Assembly (NCBI RefSeq): GCF_029537485.1 | Contig: NZ_JARPUS010000003.1 | Span: 62,001-126,000, forward strand | Length of the DNA stretch: 64,000 nucleotides | DNA from: Pseudomonas sp. GOM6 | Lineage (GTDB): Bacteria > Pseudomonadota > Gammaproteobacteria > Pseudomonadales > Pseudomonadaceae | Direction: 5' to 3' | Shown here: piece after piece, positions 43,655 to 52,862 of the stretch | How positions within the stretch are numbered: position 1 is the stretch's first letter | Layout: every line of letters starts with the position of its first letter | The notes under the pieces: generated by a model | Databases searched by the model: none | What the model saw: only the letters and a program-made list of their open reading frames with translations | What the model was told of the DNA's origin: nothing | Made by a program: the position numbers and the translations under genes

Positions 43655-45847
43655 TCAGATCTTGGCCGTCAAACGCCAGGCACGATGAATCTTGCTGTTG
43701 CGGGCAAAGTCCTGATCGACGGTCTGTGCGCTGATCTCCTCCACCGCGTAACGCTCGGCCAGGCCCTCGTCGAGCTGGAACTTGCGGAAGTTGTTGGAGA
43801 AGTACAGCACGCCGCCCTTGCCCAGACGGGCCATGGCCAGGTCGAGCAGGCGCACGTGATCGCGCTGCACATCGAACACGCCCTCCATGCGCTTGGAGTT
43901 GGAAAAGGTCGGCGGATCGATGAAGACCAGATCGTACTCGCCACGGTCGGCCTCCAGCCAGGCCATCACGTCACCCTGCTCCAGCTTCTGCTTGTCCGAG
44001 TATCCGTTGAGCGCCAGGTTGCGCCGCGCCCAGTCCAGGTAGGTCTTTGACAGGTCGATGCTGGTGGTGCTGCGCGCGCCGCCCTTGGCCGCGTGCACGG
44101 TAGCCGTGGCGGTGTAGCAGAACAGGTTGAGGAAGCGCTTGCCGGCCGCCTCTTTCTGGATGCGCAGGCGCAGCGGACGGTGGTCGAGGAACAGGCCGGT
44201 GTCCAGGTAATCGGTCAGGTTGACCAGCAGGCGCACACCGCCTTCGCTCACTTCCATGAACTGGCCCTGGCTGGCCTGGCGCTCGTACTGCTTGGTGCCG
44301 CTCTGCCGCTCGCGGCGCTTGATCACCACTTTGTCCGGCGAGATACCCAGCGCCACCGGAATGGCAGCCAGGGCGTCGAGCAGGCGCGCCTGCGCCCTGT
44401 CCGGGTCAATGGAGCGAGGCGGCGCGTATTCCTGCACGTGCACCCAGTCGCGGTACAGGTCGATGGCCAGGGCGTACTCGGGCATGTCGGCGTCGTACAG
44501 GCGGTAGCACTCGATACCAGCCTTCTTTGCCCACTTGCCGAGGGTCTTGAGGTTCTTTTGCAGACGGTTGGCGAACATCTGCCCGCCCTCGGACAAACGC
44601 GCAGGCTCACTGGCCACTGGAGCCGCCGCGCCTTCCTCACTGGCCTGACGCCGCTCGCTGCGCTCACCAGTGACGAACTGCTCGGGCAGCACCTTGAACA
44701 GCAGCAGCTTGCACGGCAGCGCGCCGTTCCAGAACGAATACTGCTTGTGGCTACGCAGGCCCATGCGCTTGCCCAGTTCCGGCGCGCCGGTGAACACCGC
44801 CGCCTCCCAGTTCAGGCAACTCTGGCGCAGGCGCTCGCCGAGGTTCTGATAGAGGTAGAGCAGGCTCGCTTCGTCGCCCAGGCGCTCGCCATAGGGCGGG
44901 TTGCTGACGATCAGGCCGGTCTGGTTCTTGTCCGGGCGCGGCTCGAAGGTCGCCAGCTCGCCCTGGTACAGCTTGACCCACTCGCCCAGGCCGGCACGCT
45001 CGATGTTGTTACGCGCAGGCTGGATCAGCCGTGGGTCGGCCTCGTAACCACGAATCCACAGCGGCGGCTTGGCCAGGCCCGCAGCGGCGCGCTCTTCGGC
45101 CTCCGCATGCAGCTTCTTCCAGATCGCCGGGACATGGCCCAGCCAGTTGGAGAAGCCCCAGCGTTCACGCTTGAGGTTCGGCGCCATGTCGGTGGCGATC
45201 ATCGCCGCCTCGACCAGGAAGGTACCGACACCGCACATAGGGTCGGCCAACGCGCCACCCTCGGCGGCAATGCGCGGCCAGCCGGCGCGGATCAGGATGG
45301 CTGCAGCCAGGTTTTCCTTGAGCGGCGCAGCGCCCTGCTGCAGGCGATAGCCACGCTGGTGCAGGCTGTGCCCGGATAGATCCAGCGAGAGCACCGCCTC
45401 GCCCTTGTCCAGGCGCAGGTGCACGCGCAGGTGCGGGTCGACCTTGTCGATCGACGGGCGCGTACCGGCCGGAGTGCGCAGCTTGTCGACGATAGCGTCC
45501 TTGACCTTCAAGGCGCCAAAGTGCGTGTTGTCGATGCCGGCGCCATGGCCACTGAACTCCACGGCTAGAGTCCCGGCTGGATCAAGATGTTCGGCCCAAT
45601 CAACAGCCAACACGCCCTGGTAGAGATCCTCGGCGTTGCTCACCGGGAAACGGCGCAACACCAGCAGCACGCGGTTGGCCAGGCGCGACCACAGGCACAG
45701 ACGGTAGCCCACCTCAATGGCGGCGAAACCCCGCACGGCAGCCGTCTGCTCGCGGGCCTCTTCCAGGCCCAGACCAGTGGCTTCTTCAAGCAGCAGGCCT
45801 TCCAGACTCTTGGGGCAGGTCAGGATCAGTTCGTAACGGTCAGACAT
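43655..45847 (-). CDS. rlmL: Bifunctional 23S rRNA methyltransferase RlmKL
   Basis: Fused methyltransferase of 730 residues that makes m2G2445 and m7G2069 in 23S rRNA. The N-terminal THUMP-containing RlmL half has ALADPMCGVGTFLVEAA for SAM binding and SNPPYGERL as the catalytic NPPY. The C-terminal RlmK half has FLNLFCYTATATVHAAKGGA and LVFIDPPTFSNSKRM. The linker around residues 390-425 (TGERSERRQASEEGAAAPVASEP) is low-complexity. The start MSDRYELILTCPKSLEG is chosen; an ATG two codons upstream is possible. Confidence 0.96.
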   Translation of the reverse strand: MSDRYELILTCPKSLEGLLLEEATGLGLEEAREQTAAVRGFAAIEVGYRLCLWSRLANRVLLVLRRFPVSNAEDLYQGVLAVDWAEHLDPAGTLAVEFSGHGAGIDNTHFGALKVKDAIVDKLRTPAGTRPSIDKVDPHLRVHLRLDKGEAVLSLDLSGHSLHQRGYRLQQGAAPLKENLAAAILIRAGWPRIAAEGGALADPMCGVGTFLVEAAMIATDMAPNLKRERWGFSNWLGHVPAIWKKLHAEAEERAAAGLAKPPLWIRGYEADPRLIQPARNNIERAGLGEWVKLYQGELATFEPRPDKNQTGLIVSNPPYGERLGDEASLLYLYQNLGERLRQSCLNWEAAVFTGAPELGKRMGLRSHKQYSFWNGALPCKLLLFKVLPEQFVTGERSERRQASEEGAAAPVASEPARLSEGGQMFANRLQKNLKTLGKWAKKAGIECYRLYDADMPEYALAIDLYRDWVHVQEYAPPRSIDPDRAQARLLDALAAIPVALGISPDKVVIKRRERQSGTKQYERQASQGQFMEVSEGGVRLLVNLTDYLDTGLFLDHRPLRLRIQKEAAGKRFLNLFCYTATATVHAAKGGARSTTSIDLSKTYLDWARRNLALNGYSDKQKLEQGDVMAWLEADRGEYDLVFIDPPTFSNSKRMEGVFDVQRDHVRLLDLAMARLGKGGVLYFSNNFRKFQLDEGLAERYAVEEISAQTVDQDFARNSKIHRAWRLTAKI

Positions 45848-46239
45848 GGGCATTCCATCTGTAAGGGTGACAAATCAGCCACCTGATATGACAGAGGGTC
45901 GCAAGATGACCCTTCGTCGGAATAAACAAAACTCGCAGCTGCGAGACATTCGCAATGACATCCGGGCGAAGCCCTGCACCAATGCTGGATCACAGCCGAT
46001 TAAGGCCTACTCATCCACATTAGCTTATGGCTCCTGCCCTATTTGCGTTACGCCCTTATGACAAAACGATCATTCACAGGGGGTAAGGCATTGGTTAGAA
46101 ATCATCTCAGGCCGACACCGCAATGGTGCTGGCAGGTGGCCCGCCACGCCGGCAGCGGGCCGCACTGGCAGAAGCTTTTCTGCCTGGTCCCGGCAAGGGG
46201 CCAACGGGACATAACAGTCAACAGTGAGGGCAACACCCG
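45848..46239. other. Intergenic region between rlmL and rmf
   Basis: A 392-base gap between divergent genes. It holds the perfect 14-base palindrome CTCGCAGCTGCGAG at 45932-45945 and, nearer rlmL, AGGGTC/GACCCT arms around a 7-base loop (about 45895-45913). Nearer rmf it is G+C-rich with repeated GGC/GCC stretches, consistent with a structured rmf leader. GAGGG precedes the rmf ATG. I see no open frame with coding character. Confidence 0.5.
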
Positions 46240-46455
46240 ATGAGAAGACTTAAGCGTGATCCGTTGGAACGAGCTTTTCTACGCGGTTATCAGCACGGCA
46301 TTCATGGCAAATCCCGCGATCTGTGTCCTTTCACCCACCCGTCCGTTCGGCAAGCCTGGATCAATGGCTGGCGCGAAGGGCGCGGCGACAACTGGGACGG
46401 ACTGACCGGCACTGCCGGTATCCATAGACTCAACGAACTTCACGCTGTCGGCTGA
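46240..46455 (+). CDS. rmf: Ribosome modulation factor
   Basis: RMF of 71 residues, the usual size. It binds 70S ribosomes in stationary phase and promotes 100S dimers. The conserved start MRRLKRDPLERAFLRGYQHGIHGKSRDLCPF and QAWINGWREGRGDNWDG are clear. A long leader and a perfect terminator flank it, as expected for a growth-phase-regulated, stable mRNA. Confidence 0.97.
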   Translation: MRRLKRDPLERAFLRGYQHGIHGKSRDLCPFTHPSVRQAWINGWREGRGDNWDGLTGTAGIHRLNELHAVG

Positions 46456-46509
46456 GCCCGACCCACAGACTTCACCAGACCGTCCCATCCGGACGGTGGG
46501 CGAGAGCCC

Positions 46510-46533
46510 AGGGCCCCTCAGGGGCCCTTTTTA
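46510..46533 (+). terminator. Terminator of rmf
   Basis: GGGCCCC-TCA-GGGGCCC, a perfect 7-base-pair stem, followed by TTTTTATT. It ends the rmf message 55 bases after the stop; pyrD converges on the other side. Confidence 0.93.
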
Positions 46534-46551
46534 TTGCCTACTTGCCGCTAT

Positions 46552-47577
46552 TCAGTGCTTCGGCAGTGCCGCAATGGCGTCCACCGCCTCGCGAATCAGC
46601 GCCGGTCCCTTGTAGATAAAGCCCGAATAGATCTGCACCAGACTGGCACCTGCCGCGATCTTCTCGGCTGCATGCGCCCCTTCGGTAATACCTCCAACGG
46701 CAATGATCGGTAGGCGGCCCTTGAGCTCGCCAGCCAGTACCCGCACGGTATGGGTGCTCTTGTCACGCACCGGCGCACCGGAAAGGCCGCCGGCCTCGTT
46801 GCCGAACGGCAGGTTCTCCACACCTTCGCGGCCCAGGGTGGTGTTGGTAGCGATGACCGCATCCATGCCGGTTTCGACCAGCGCCTGAGCGACCTGCACG
46901 GTTTCCTCGTCGCTCATGTCCGGGGCGATCTTGATTGCCAGCGGTACACGCTTGCCGTGCTGGGCAGCCAGGTCTTCCTGGCGCTGCCGCAGCGCTTCCA
47001 GCAGCTGCTTGAGTTGATCACCGAACTGCAGGCTGCGCAGGCCAGGGGTATTCGGCGAGCTGACGTTGACGGTCACGTAGCTGGCGTGGGCGTAGACCTT
47101 GTCCAGGCCGATCAGGTAGTCATCCACGGCCCGCTCGACCGGGGTGTCGAAGTTCTTGCCGATATTGATGCCCAGCACGCCCTTGTACTTGGCCGCGGCA
47201 ACGCGGGCCAACAGGTGATCGACGCCGTGATTGTTGAAGCCCATGCGGTTGATCACTGCGGTCGCTTCCGGCAGGCGGAACAGCCGCGGCTTGGGATTGC
47301 CCGGCTGCGGGCGCGGGGTCACGGTGCCGATCTCGACGAAACCGAAACCCAGTTGAGCGAAACCGTCGATGGCGTCACCGTTCTTGTCCAGGCCGGCAGC
47401 CAGGCCCACCGGATTAGGGAATTCCAGCCCCATCACCTGCACCGGCAGCTTGGTCGGCGCCTTGCACAGCAAACCGTTGAGGCCCAGGCGGCCACCTGCG
47501 CCGATCAGGTCGATGGACAGTTCGTGAGAAGTTTCGGGTTCAAGACGGAACAGCAGCGCGCGGGCCAGGTCGTACAT
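46552..47577 (-). CDS. pyrD: Dihydroorotate dehydrogenase, quinone type (class 2)
   Basis: Class 2 enzyme of 341 residues, on the inner membrane, oxidising dihydroorotate with FMN and passing electrons to quinone. The N-terminal helical pair [29 protein letters not shown] is the membrane-docking part of this class. Active-site features: [26 protein letters not shown], and [12 protein letters not shown] with the catalytic Ser. The FMN-phosphate site is [34 protein letters not shown]. Confidence 0.97.
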   Translation of the reverse strand: MYDLARALLFRLEPETSHELSIDLIGAGGRLGLNGLLCKAPTKLPVQVMGLEFPNPVGLAAGLDKNGDAIDGFAQLGFGFVEIGTVTPRPQPGNPKPRLFRLPEATAVINRMGFNNHGVDHLLARVAAAKYKGVLGINIGKNFDTPVERAVDDYLIGLDKVYAHASYVTVNVSSPNTPGLRSLQFGDQLKQLLEALRQRQEDLAAQHGKRVPLAIKIAPDMSDEETVQVAQALVETGMDAVIATNTTLGREGVENLPFGNEAGGLSGAPVRDKSTHTVRVLAGELKGRLPIIAVGGITEGAHAAEKIAAGASLVQIYSGFIYKGPALIREAVDAIAALPKH

Positions 47578-47683
47578 GGGCTAGTCGGCTCGAATGGGTG
47601 GCAGTGGCAAATAGGCCGCGATTATAGCCGCCAGCACTAGCCGGCGGCGAGGCAAGGGAGTAATAAGGGAGCCGTTCGCGCAC

Positions 47684-47905
47684 TCATTGCAGCTGGCGCA
47701 GGCCAAGCAGCTCTCCGGCCGTGCTGAATTCCAGCTCGAACACGCCATATATGCCGTCATGGCGCAAGAAAGGACGCAGATGATGGGCCGGCAAGCTAAC
47801 CTTGCGGCCGTCACGGCTATACAACAGAACCCGGTTGGCGCGCCCCTGGTAAACCGCCAGGAAACGCTCCGCAGGCAGCGCAATATCCAGCACCAGGCTG
47901 GGCAT
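47684..47905 (-). CDS. DUF2835 small protein
   Basis: Protein of 73 residues: MPSLVLDIALPAERFLAVYQGRANRVLLYSRDGRKVSLPAHHLRPFLRHDGIYGVFELEFSTAGELLGLRQ. This matches DUF2835, a small family next to pyrD and rmf in pseudomonads, with no known function. GAGGG eight bases upstream supports this start; the frame is open 39 codons further without family similarity. It lies 106 bases upstream of pyrD on the same strand. Confidence 0.85.
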   Translation of the reverse strand: MPSLVLDIALPAERFLAVYQGRANRVLLYSRDGRKVSLPAHHLRPFLRHDGIYGVFELEFSTAGELLGLRQLQ

Positions 47906-48055
47906 GGAGGCACCCTCGACAATGAATGGCAGCATTTTGCCACAGACCACGGCGCAGCCGGCCAGGCTCACAGCGACAACCTGCACCCATTCGCATGCGA
48001 GGTGGCTACGGCTCTGCCACACTGACGCGGTAGTGCCGGGAGTGTCCTGCAGGTC

Positions 48056-48949
48056 ATGAGTTTTTCCGAATCTCCTTCCAGTCTGGCGTCACGCCTCTCT
48101 GCCCTCGCTCAGCGCCTGGGCCTGAGCGGTCGTGTGGCCAAACTGGTGTTCGAGCGGGCGCGCCACCTGCGCTTGCCGTTCAGGGTACTGCCTGAACCAG
48201 CGGCCAATGTCTGGTGGCAGGCCGGACCGCCACTGCACCGTCTGGTGGATCTGCCACGCGACGCGCTGTCAGGCCCGGTACAGGAAGACAAGGCCGCTGC
48301 CCGCGCCATCCTGATGGGCGTAGTAGAACGCGAAACCCTGCACCTCGATGACTTCGACCTGCGCCGAATCGACGGCCTGTGCAGCACTCCCCCCTGCCTC
48401 GACAGTAGCCTGGCAACGTTCGAGGAAGTGGCCGCCTGCCCACTGGGGCGCAGCGTGCGCATCATCAGCTACAAGGATTTCCTCAAGACCATCAGCCAGG
48501 CCATGCCGCGTTTTCTCGCCGCCGAGGCAGTGGAGTTGCGCCAGGCCAGCTGGTACGGCGAGCGGTTTTTCTGGGCCGGCGAGCAGCATGGCGAAGCGTT
48601 CGCCTGCGCCATCGCCTATGCCCGCCTGCGAGGCCTGGAAGTCACCCTGCCCGCGGAGTTGACACGCTACCGCCTGAGCGCCAGCGGTCTGGCCGAACTG
48701 CGCCAGCGCTACCACATGCTGGCCATGCCGGTGCAAGCCTGGAGCGAACCGGCGTTCATGAGCCTGTTGCTGGATCACGGCCTGCCCTATGCCCGGCTGT
48801 CGCTGCTGCGCTATCCGGATGCCCCGGAGTTTCTCCTGCTGCCCAAGGACTCCCCCGCGGCCAATGCCCTGGGCGAAGGCCTACGCCTGGCCGGCGCGCC
48901 GGACATGATCAGCTACCTCGAAGCGCTGCAACAGCGCACCGACTCCTGA
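48056..48949 (+). CDS. Conserved hypothetical protein, possibly DUF6685-like
   Basis: Protein of 297 residues that I do not recognise with certainty; its length and place near pyrD fit a conserved Pseudomonas family of unknown function. No signal peptide or membrane helix. Notable features: basic start (RLGLSGRVAKLVFERARHLRLPFRVLP), a cysteine pair in GLCSTPPCLDSSLATFEEVAACPLGR, then SWYGERFFWAGEQHGEAFACAIAYARLRGLEVTLPAEL, which looks like a compact alpha/beta core. It ends SYLEALQQRTDS. It is divergent from the DUF2835 gene and convergent with the RraB-like gene. Confidence 0.7.
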   Translation: MSFSESPSSLASRLSALAQRLGLSGRVAKLVFERARHLRLPFRVLPEPAANVWWQAGPPLHRLVDLPRDALSGPVQEDKAAARAILMGVVERETLHLDDFDLRRIDGLCSTPPCLDSSLATFEEVAACPLGRSVRIISYKDFLKTISQAMPRFLAAEAVELRQASWYGERFFWAGEQHGEAFACAIAYARLRGLEVTLPAELTRYRLSASGLAELRQRYHMLAMPVQAWSEPAFMSLLLDHGLPYARLSLLRYPDAPEFLLLPKDSPAANALGEGLRLAGAPDMISYLEALQQRTDS

Positions 48950-49013
48950 TTCGAAGGGATGGGTGCCGACCAATCCCGAATGCACGGATTGGTCGGCGTC
49001 TACCGAAAAGGCT

Positions 49014-49370
49014 TCAGCTCGCGACAGCCTGCTGCGCCCCGAGTCGCACTTCCTGGGTCACGCCCCAGCCGTCCAGCACTCCGCCGAGCGGCCCGACCAG
49101 GGCTTCCAGATCCTGCTCGAAACTGCCGATACCCGCATAAGTGGCATACATCACCTTGCTCACCTGCAGGTGCCAGGCACCATCATCACGCACACTTACC
49201 TGAGCATTCAGCGATTCACCGCGAAATTTCGCGGCTGCCACTCTGGCCCGGGCCTCATCCGGGAAGATGGCGTAGAACTCGATGGGGTGCACACGGGCGA
49301 AATCGAATCCGCCCTCTTTCATGCGGCGCAGAACAGTACTGCTGACATCATCTTGGAAGGCTGTGCTCAT
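49014..49370 (-). CDS. RraB-like ribonuclease E inhibitor domain protein
   Basis: Protein of 118 residues matching the RraB fold: STVLRRMKEGGFDFARVHPIEFYAIFPDEARARVAAAKFRGESLNAQVSVRDDGAWHLQVSKVMYATYAGIGSFEQDLEALVGPLGGVLDGWGVTQE. RraB binds RNase E and changes the degradosome in E. coli; pseudomonad relatives are shorter and untested in my knowledge. Start MSTAFQDDVSS with GAGG upstream is chosen over an extension of 21 codons. Confidence 0.8.
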   Translation of the reverse strand: MSTAFQDDVSSTVLRRMKEGGFDFARVHPIEFYAIFPDEARARVAAAKFRGESLNAQVSVRDDGAWHLQVSKVMYATYAGIGSFEQDLEALVGPLGGVLDGWGVTQEVRLGAQQAVAS

Positions 49371-49451
49371 GTTGCGACCTCCTCTCAGGCGATGGATCAA
49401 CCGCGACCGCCAACGATAGCGGCCTCGCGGCACCCTGCGGTGCCGCCCGAG

Positions 49452-49471
49452 AACCAGGCAGCTGCCTGGTT
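49452..49471. repeat. Perfect 20-base palindrome
   Basis: AACCAGGCAGCTGCCTGGTT reads the same on both strands, in the 256-base gap between the RraB-like gene and the dehydrogenase gene. No U run follows on either strand, so it is a poor terminator; it could be a protein-binding site or a hairpin at the end of the dehydrogenase transcript. Nothing else stands out in this gap. Confidence 0.6.
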
Positions 49472-49626
49472 TGTCATCAACGGGCCAGGCCCGTGGGCAG
49501 CCAGACCGGCGAACGCCGGGTCGAGCGACCGTCTCTTCAGGTTAGCGGCTGATGCACGAGCTTGCTGGCACTCTGACCACCGGCGTTGTCGGCGGCGACA
49601 GGCGGCCGCGCAGTCAGGCCTACCGG

Positions 49627-50388
49627 CTAGTCGCGACTCAGCCACCCCATCAGCATCCGGCTCACGGCCGGCGGCGAGACCTGCCCGGCCCAGAACATCA
49701 GGGTAAACAGCCACTGAATCGGCCTGTGCACCTTGGCGTGCCGCGCCTGCAACCACGCGGCCGCAGCGATGTCCTCGGCCGCCAGCTTGACGCCCATACG
49801 ACGCAGCGCCGGCGGTTCGAAGTGCTGCTGGGCGACCATCGGCGTGCGCACGAAAGGTGGCATCAGATCGCCCACGTGTATGCCGTGGCGCCGCCACTCC
49901 AGTTCCAGCGCCTCGGTCAGACCGCGCACGGCGAACTTGGAAGCCGAGTAGCTGACCATGTGCGGTGTGCCGTACAGCCCGGAAGCAGAGCCCATATTGA
50001 TCACCTGGGCGCCCGGCGTGCCCTTGAGGTAGGGAAAGGCCGCATGGGTGACCTGCAGCAGGCCCAGCACGTTGATCTGCAGGATGCGTGCGTGCTCCTC
50101 CAGGGCGATGTCCTCGAAATGACCGAAACGCAAAATCCCGGCGCAGTTGAAAAGCAGGCGCAGGCGCCCGCCGTGCAGGCTGCAAAAGTCCTGCAACGCC
50201 TCGCGCACCGCGCCGGCATCGCCCACATCCAGCTCCGCGTGCCAGACCCCGCCCAGTTCGGCAGCCAGCTCGGCCAGGGCACTGTGGTTGATATCCAGCA
50301 AGCCGACTTGCCAGCCGCGCGCATGGAACAGCCGCGCCGTGGCCGCACCGATACCGGAAGCCGCCCCCGTAATCAGAATGGTGTTCAT
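49627..50388 (-). CDS. Short-chain dehydrogenase/reductase (SadH-like)
   Basis: Classical SDR of 253 residues. The NAD(P) site TGAASGIG is at 7-14, NCAG at 81-84, catalytic Ser134 and YSASK with Tyr147 and Lys151. The C terminus is hydrophobic (IQWLFTLMFWAGQVSPPAVSRMLMGWLS), suggesting membrane association. Its ATG overlaps the TGA of the esterase gene (ATGA), so it is the last gene of the monooxygenase-esterase-dehydrogenase operon. It probably oxidises or reduces an alcohol or aldehyde made by its neighbours. Confidence 0.9.
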   Translation of the reverse strand: MNTILITGAASGIGAATARLFHARGWQVGLLDINHSALAELAAELGGVWHAELDVGDAGAVREALQDFCSLHGGRLRLLFNCAGILRFGHFEDIALEEHARILQINVLGLLQVTHAAFPYLKGTPGAQVINMGSASGLYGTPHMVSYSASKFAVRGLTEALELEWRRHGIHVGDLMPPFVRTPMVAQQHFEPPALRRMGVKLAAEDIAAAAWLQARHAKVHRPIQWLFTLMFWAGQVSPPAVSRMLMGWLSRD

Positions 50389-51320
50389 GGACAACCTCGT
50401 TGACGAAGGAACTCGACGACCCGCTGCAACGCCAGATCGGCGCTGGCCAGCAGGCCGCAGTTGATCTGGAACACATGCCACTGCCGGCGATACAGCTCCA
50501 GGCGGCAATCCACGCCCGCAGCCCGCGCCCGCTCAGCCAGCAACTGGCTCTGGCGCAGCAGCACCTCGTCCTCGCCGACCTGCACCAGCAAGGGCGGCAA
50601 ACCGTGCAGCTCGGCATACTGCGGCGACAGCTCGGGGGCACGACAATCCCTGCCTGGCGGGCAATACGCCTGCGCGCCCTGGCGCAGCCACGCAGGTTGA
50701 ATCAGCGGGTCGCCGCCGGGGGGCTGATGCAGGTTGTCACCACTGAGGTCGGTGAGCGGCGAGAAGCACACCAACGCAGCCGGCAGCGGCAGCCCCAGTT
50801 CGCGCAAGCGCAGTGCGCAGGTCAGGGTCAGGTTGCCACCGGCCGAATCGCCGGCGATGACGATGCGCTCGGCCGCCAGGCCCTGCGCCAGCAAGGCGCG
50901 ATAGGCCGCCAGCGCATCGTCGCGGGCGGCCGGGAATGGCTGTTCCGGGGCCAGGCGGTAATCCAGCGCGCACAGGCTCAGCCCCGCCGCGCGAGCCAGG
51001 TGACTGGTCAGGCTGCGGTGGGTCTGTGGCGAGCCGGCAATAAACGCCCCACCGTGCAGGTAGAGCATCACCCAGCCGTTGTCCGTGGCCGGCCACAGCC
51101 ATTCACATGGCACGCCCCCCAGCACGCCGGGCTCGACCCTTACCCCGGCGGCCACTTTGCCCAGCCGCGTGCCCAGCCAGAGCAGGCGGCGCTGGGCCCT
51201 GACGCTGACGCCTGGGCGCAGCCCGCCCCGTGCCAGCAGCCAGACCGCCCCGCGCATTACGCTGCTGAGCAGGCGCTGCCCAGGCCCGGAGGGAGCAGAG
51301 AGCTCAACGGACCAGGTCAT
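50385..51320 (-). CDS. Alpha/beta hydrolase, hormone-sensitive-lipase family (LipR-like)
   Basis: Esterase of 311 residues. The oxyanion motif HGGAF is at 89-93 and the nucleophile in GDSAGG at 157-162 (Ser159). The acid and base are probably in VGEDEVLL and RQWHVFQ. This HSL type hydrolyses short or medium acyl esters or lactones. The start overlaps the monooxygenase stop by 17 bases and the stop overlaps the dehydrogenase start by 4, so the three genes are one coupled unit. An ester made by the Baeyer-Villiger enzyme is a natural candidate substrate. Confidence 0.92.
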   Translation of the reverse strand: MTWSVELSAPSGPGQRLLSSVMRGAVWLLARGGLRPGVSVRAQRRLLWLGTRLGKVAAGVRVEPGVLGGVPCEWLWPATDNGWVMLYLHGGAFIAGSPQTHRSLTSHLARAAGLSLCALDYRLAPEQPFPAARDDALAAYRALLAQGLAAERIVIAGDSAGGNLTLTCALRLRELGLPLPAALVCFSPLTDLSGDNLHQPPGGDPLIQPAWLRQGAQAYCPPGRDCRAPELSPQYAELHGLPPLLVQVGEDEVLLRQSQLLAERARAAGVDCRLELYRRQWHVFQINCGLLASADLALQRVVEFLRQRGCP

Positions 51321-52776
51321 AGGCGCTCCAGTCCGGATGCCGGGTATGTCGGCGGTAGCTGAAGGTGAAGCCGGACCAGTTGTTGGTGTGCTTGCCGGCG
51401 GCATTCTTGTACCAGCTGTTGCAGCCCTGCTCCCACACCGAATGCTCGATGGCGTGCTGCACCCGCTGGTTCCAGGCGTCCTGCACTGGCTTGCGCACAT
51501 CCAGGTAGCGCACGCCCTGCTCCAGTTTGTCCAGGCAGGCCAGCACGTAGGGGAACTGGCTTTCCAGCATGTAGATGATCGAGTTGTGCCCCAGGTTGGT
51601 GTTCGGCCCATAGAGAATGAACAGGTTGGGGAAGCCGTTGACGCTGATGCCCTTGTAGGCCTCGGCGCCATCCTTCCAGGCCTGGTTCAGCTCCAGCCCG
51701 CCGAGCCCGCGAATCTGCATGGGCGCCAGGAAGTCGCTGGCGGTGAAGCCGGTGCCGTAGATCAGCACGTCGGCAGCATGCTCGCGGCCGTCGGCGGTGA
51801 TCACCCCGTGCTCGCTGACTTCGCGAATGGCCTCGCTGACCACCGCCACCTGTGGCTGCGCCAGCGCCGGGTAGTAGTCGTTGCTGATCAGGATGCGCTT
51901 GCAGCCCATCGGGTAATCCGGGGTCAGCTTGGCGCGCAAGCCGGCATCGCTAACCTGGCGTGCGAGATAGCGCAGAAAGCTGCCGCGCATCAGCTTCATC
52001 AACCCCGGCAGCACGAAGAAAGCCACGCCGCGAGCCTCGTGATAGAGGTATTGCAGACCACGATCGAGCTTCTGCATCCACGGCCAGCGCTGCATCAACG
52101 CCAGCTCGAAACGGCTGTAGGCGCGATCCGGCTTGGCCAGCACATAGGCCGGTGTACGCTGGAACAGGGTCAGTTGCTTGACCTTCGGCACTATGGCCGG
52201 CACGAACTGGATAGCGCTGGCGCCAGTGCCGATCACCGCCACGCGCTTGCCCGTGAGGTCGATGTCATGGCGCCAGCGCGCCGAGTGGAAGCTTGCCCCG
52301 GCGAAGCGTTCCACGCCGGGAATATGCGGATACAGCGGCCGATTGAGCTGGCCGCAAGCACTGACCAGAGCCCGCGCGCTGAAGCTGGCGCCATCCGTGG
52401 TGGTCACCCGCCACAGCGCAGCCTCCTCGTCGAACCAGGCCTCAGCAACCTCGCTGTTGCAGCGGATTTTCGGCTGCAGCCCATGGTTGTCGATGCACTG
52501 GCGCACGTAGGCGAAGATCTCCGGCTGCGGCGCGTAACGCCGGCTCCAGTCGGTCTTGGGCTCAAAAGAAAAGGAATACAGGTGCGAAGGCACGTCACAG
52601 GCCGCCCCCGGGTAGCTGTTATCGCGCCAGGTGCCGCCGGGCTCGCCCGCTTTTTCGAGAATCAGGAAGTGCTCCTGACCCTGCTGTCGCAGGCGCATGG
52701 CCAGGCCCAGCCCAGCGAAGCCGGCGCCGATGATCAACACCTGCAGAGGCGGTTGGTGTGGAGTCTTGTTATGCAT
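51304..52776 (-). CDS. Flavin-containing Baeyer-Villiger-type monooxygenase (MymA-like)
   Basis: FAD- and NADPH-dependent monooxygenase of 490 residues. FAD-binding GAGFAG at 17-22, NADPH-binding GTGASA at 183-188, and the Baeyer-Villiger fingerprint F158-x-G-x-x-x-H164-x-x-x-W168 lie in order. EPGGTWRDNSYPGAACDVPSHLYSFSFEP is typical of the class I enzymes. It inserts oxygen next to a ketone to give an ester, or oxidises a soft nucleophile. GGAGA precedes the ATG. It is first in the operon and divergent from an AraC-type gene. Confidence 0.93.
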   Translation of the reverse strand: MHNKTPHQPPLQVLIIGAGFAGLGLAMRLRQQGQEHFLILEKAGEPGGTWRDNSYPGAACDVPSHLYSFSFEPKTDWSRRYAPQPEIFAYVRQCIDNHGLQPKIRCNSEVAEAWFDEEAALWRVTTTDGASFSARALVSACGQLNRPLYPHIPGVERFAGASFHSARWRHDIDLTGKRVAVIGTGASAIQFVPAIVPKVKQLTLFQRTPAYVLAKPDRAYSRFELALMQRWPWMQKLDRGLQYLYHEARGVAFFVLPGLMKLMRGSFLRYLARQVSDAGLRAKLTPDYPMGCKRILISNDYYPALAQPQVAVVSEAIREVSEHGVITADGREHAADVLIYGTGFTASDFLAPMQIRGLGGLELNQAWKDGAEAYKGISVNGFPNLFILYGPNTNLGHNSIIYMLESQFPYVLACLDKLEQGVRYLDVRKPVQDAWNQRVQHAIEHSVWEQGCNSWYKNAAGKHTNNWSGFTFSYRRHTRHPDWSAYDLVR

Positions 52777-52839
52777 TGTTCTCTCCGTCTCCCACGAGTA
52801 TCGCGGATGAACGAATGCTAGGTGCTCTCGCGGCGCAGG

Positions 52840-52862
52840 TTTATGGCATAGTCGGCCAATAA
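52840..52862. promoter_or_regulatory. Possible operator between the monooxygenase and AraC genes
   Basis: TTTATGGC-N7-GCCAATAA, an imperfect inverted repeat (GGC/GCC arms with A/T ends) in the 110-base divergent gap, about 65 bases upstream of the monooxygenase gene. It could bind the neighbouring regulator. The match is modest. Confidence 0.35.

Noticed and set aside
44093..45379. A 428-codon open frame on the plus strand
   Set aside because: Antisense shadow of rlmL.
49397..50641. A 414-codon minus-strand frame overlapping the dehydrogenase and esterase genes
   Set aside because: It reads the same strand in another frame; the product is Arg/Cys-rich and lacks motifs, while the dehydrogenase frame has a full catalytic set.
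51079..52821. A 580-codon open frame on the plus strand
   Set aside because: Antisense to the monooxygenase and esterase genes, both of which have clear motifs.
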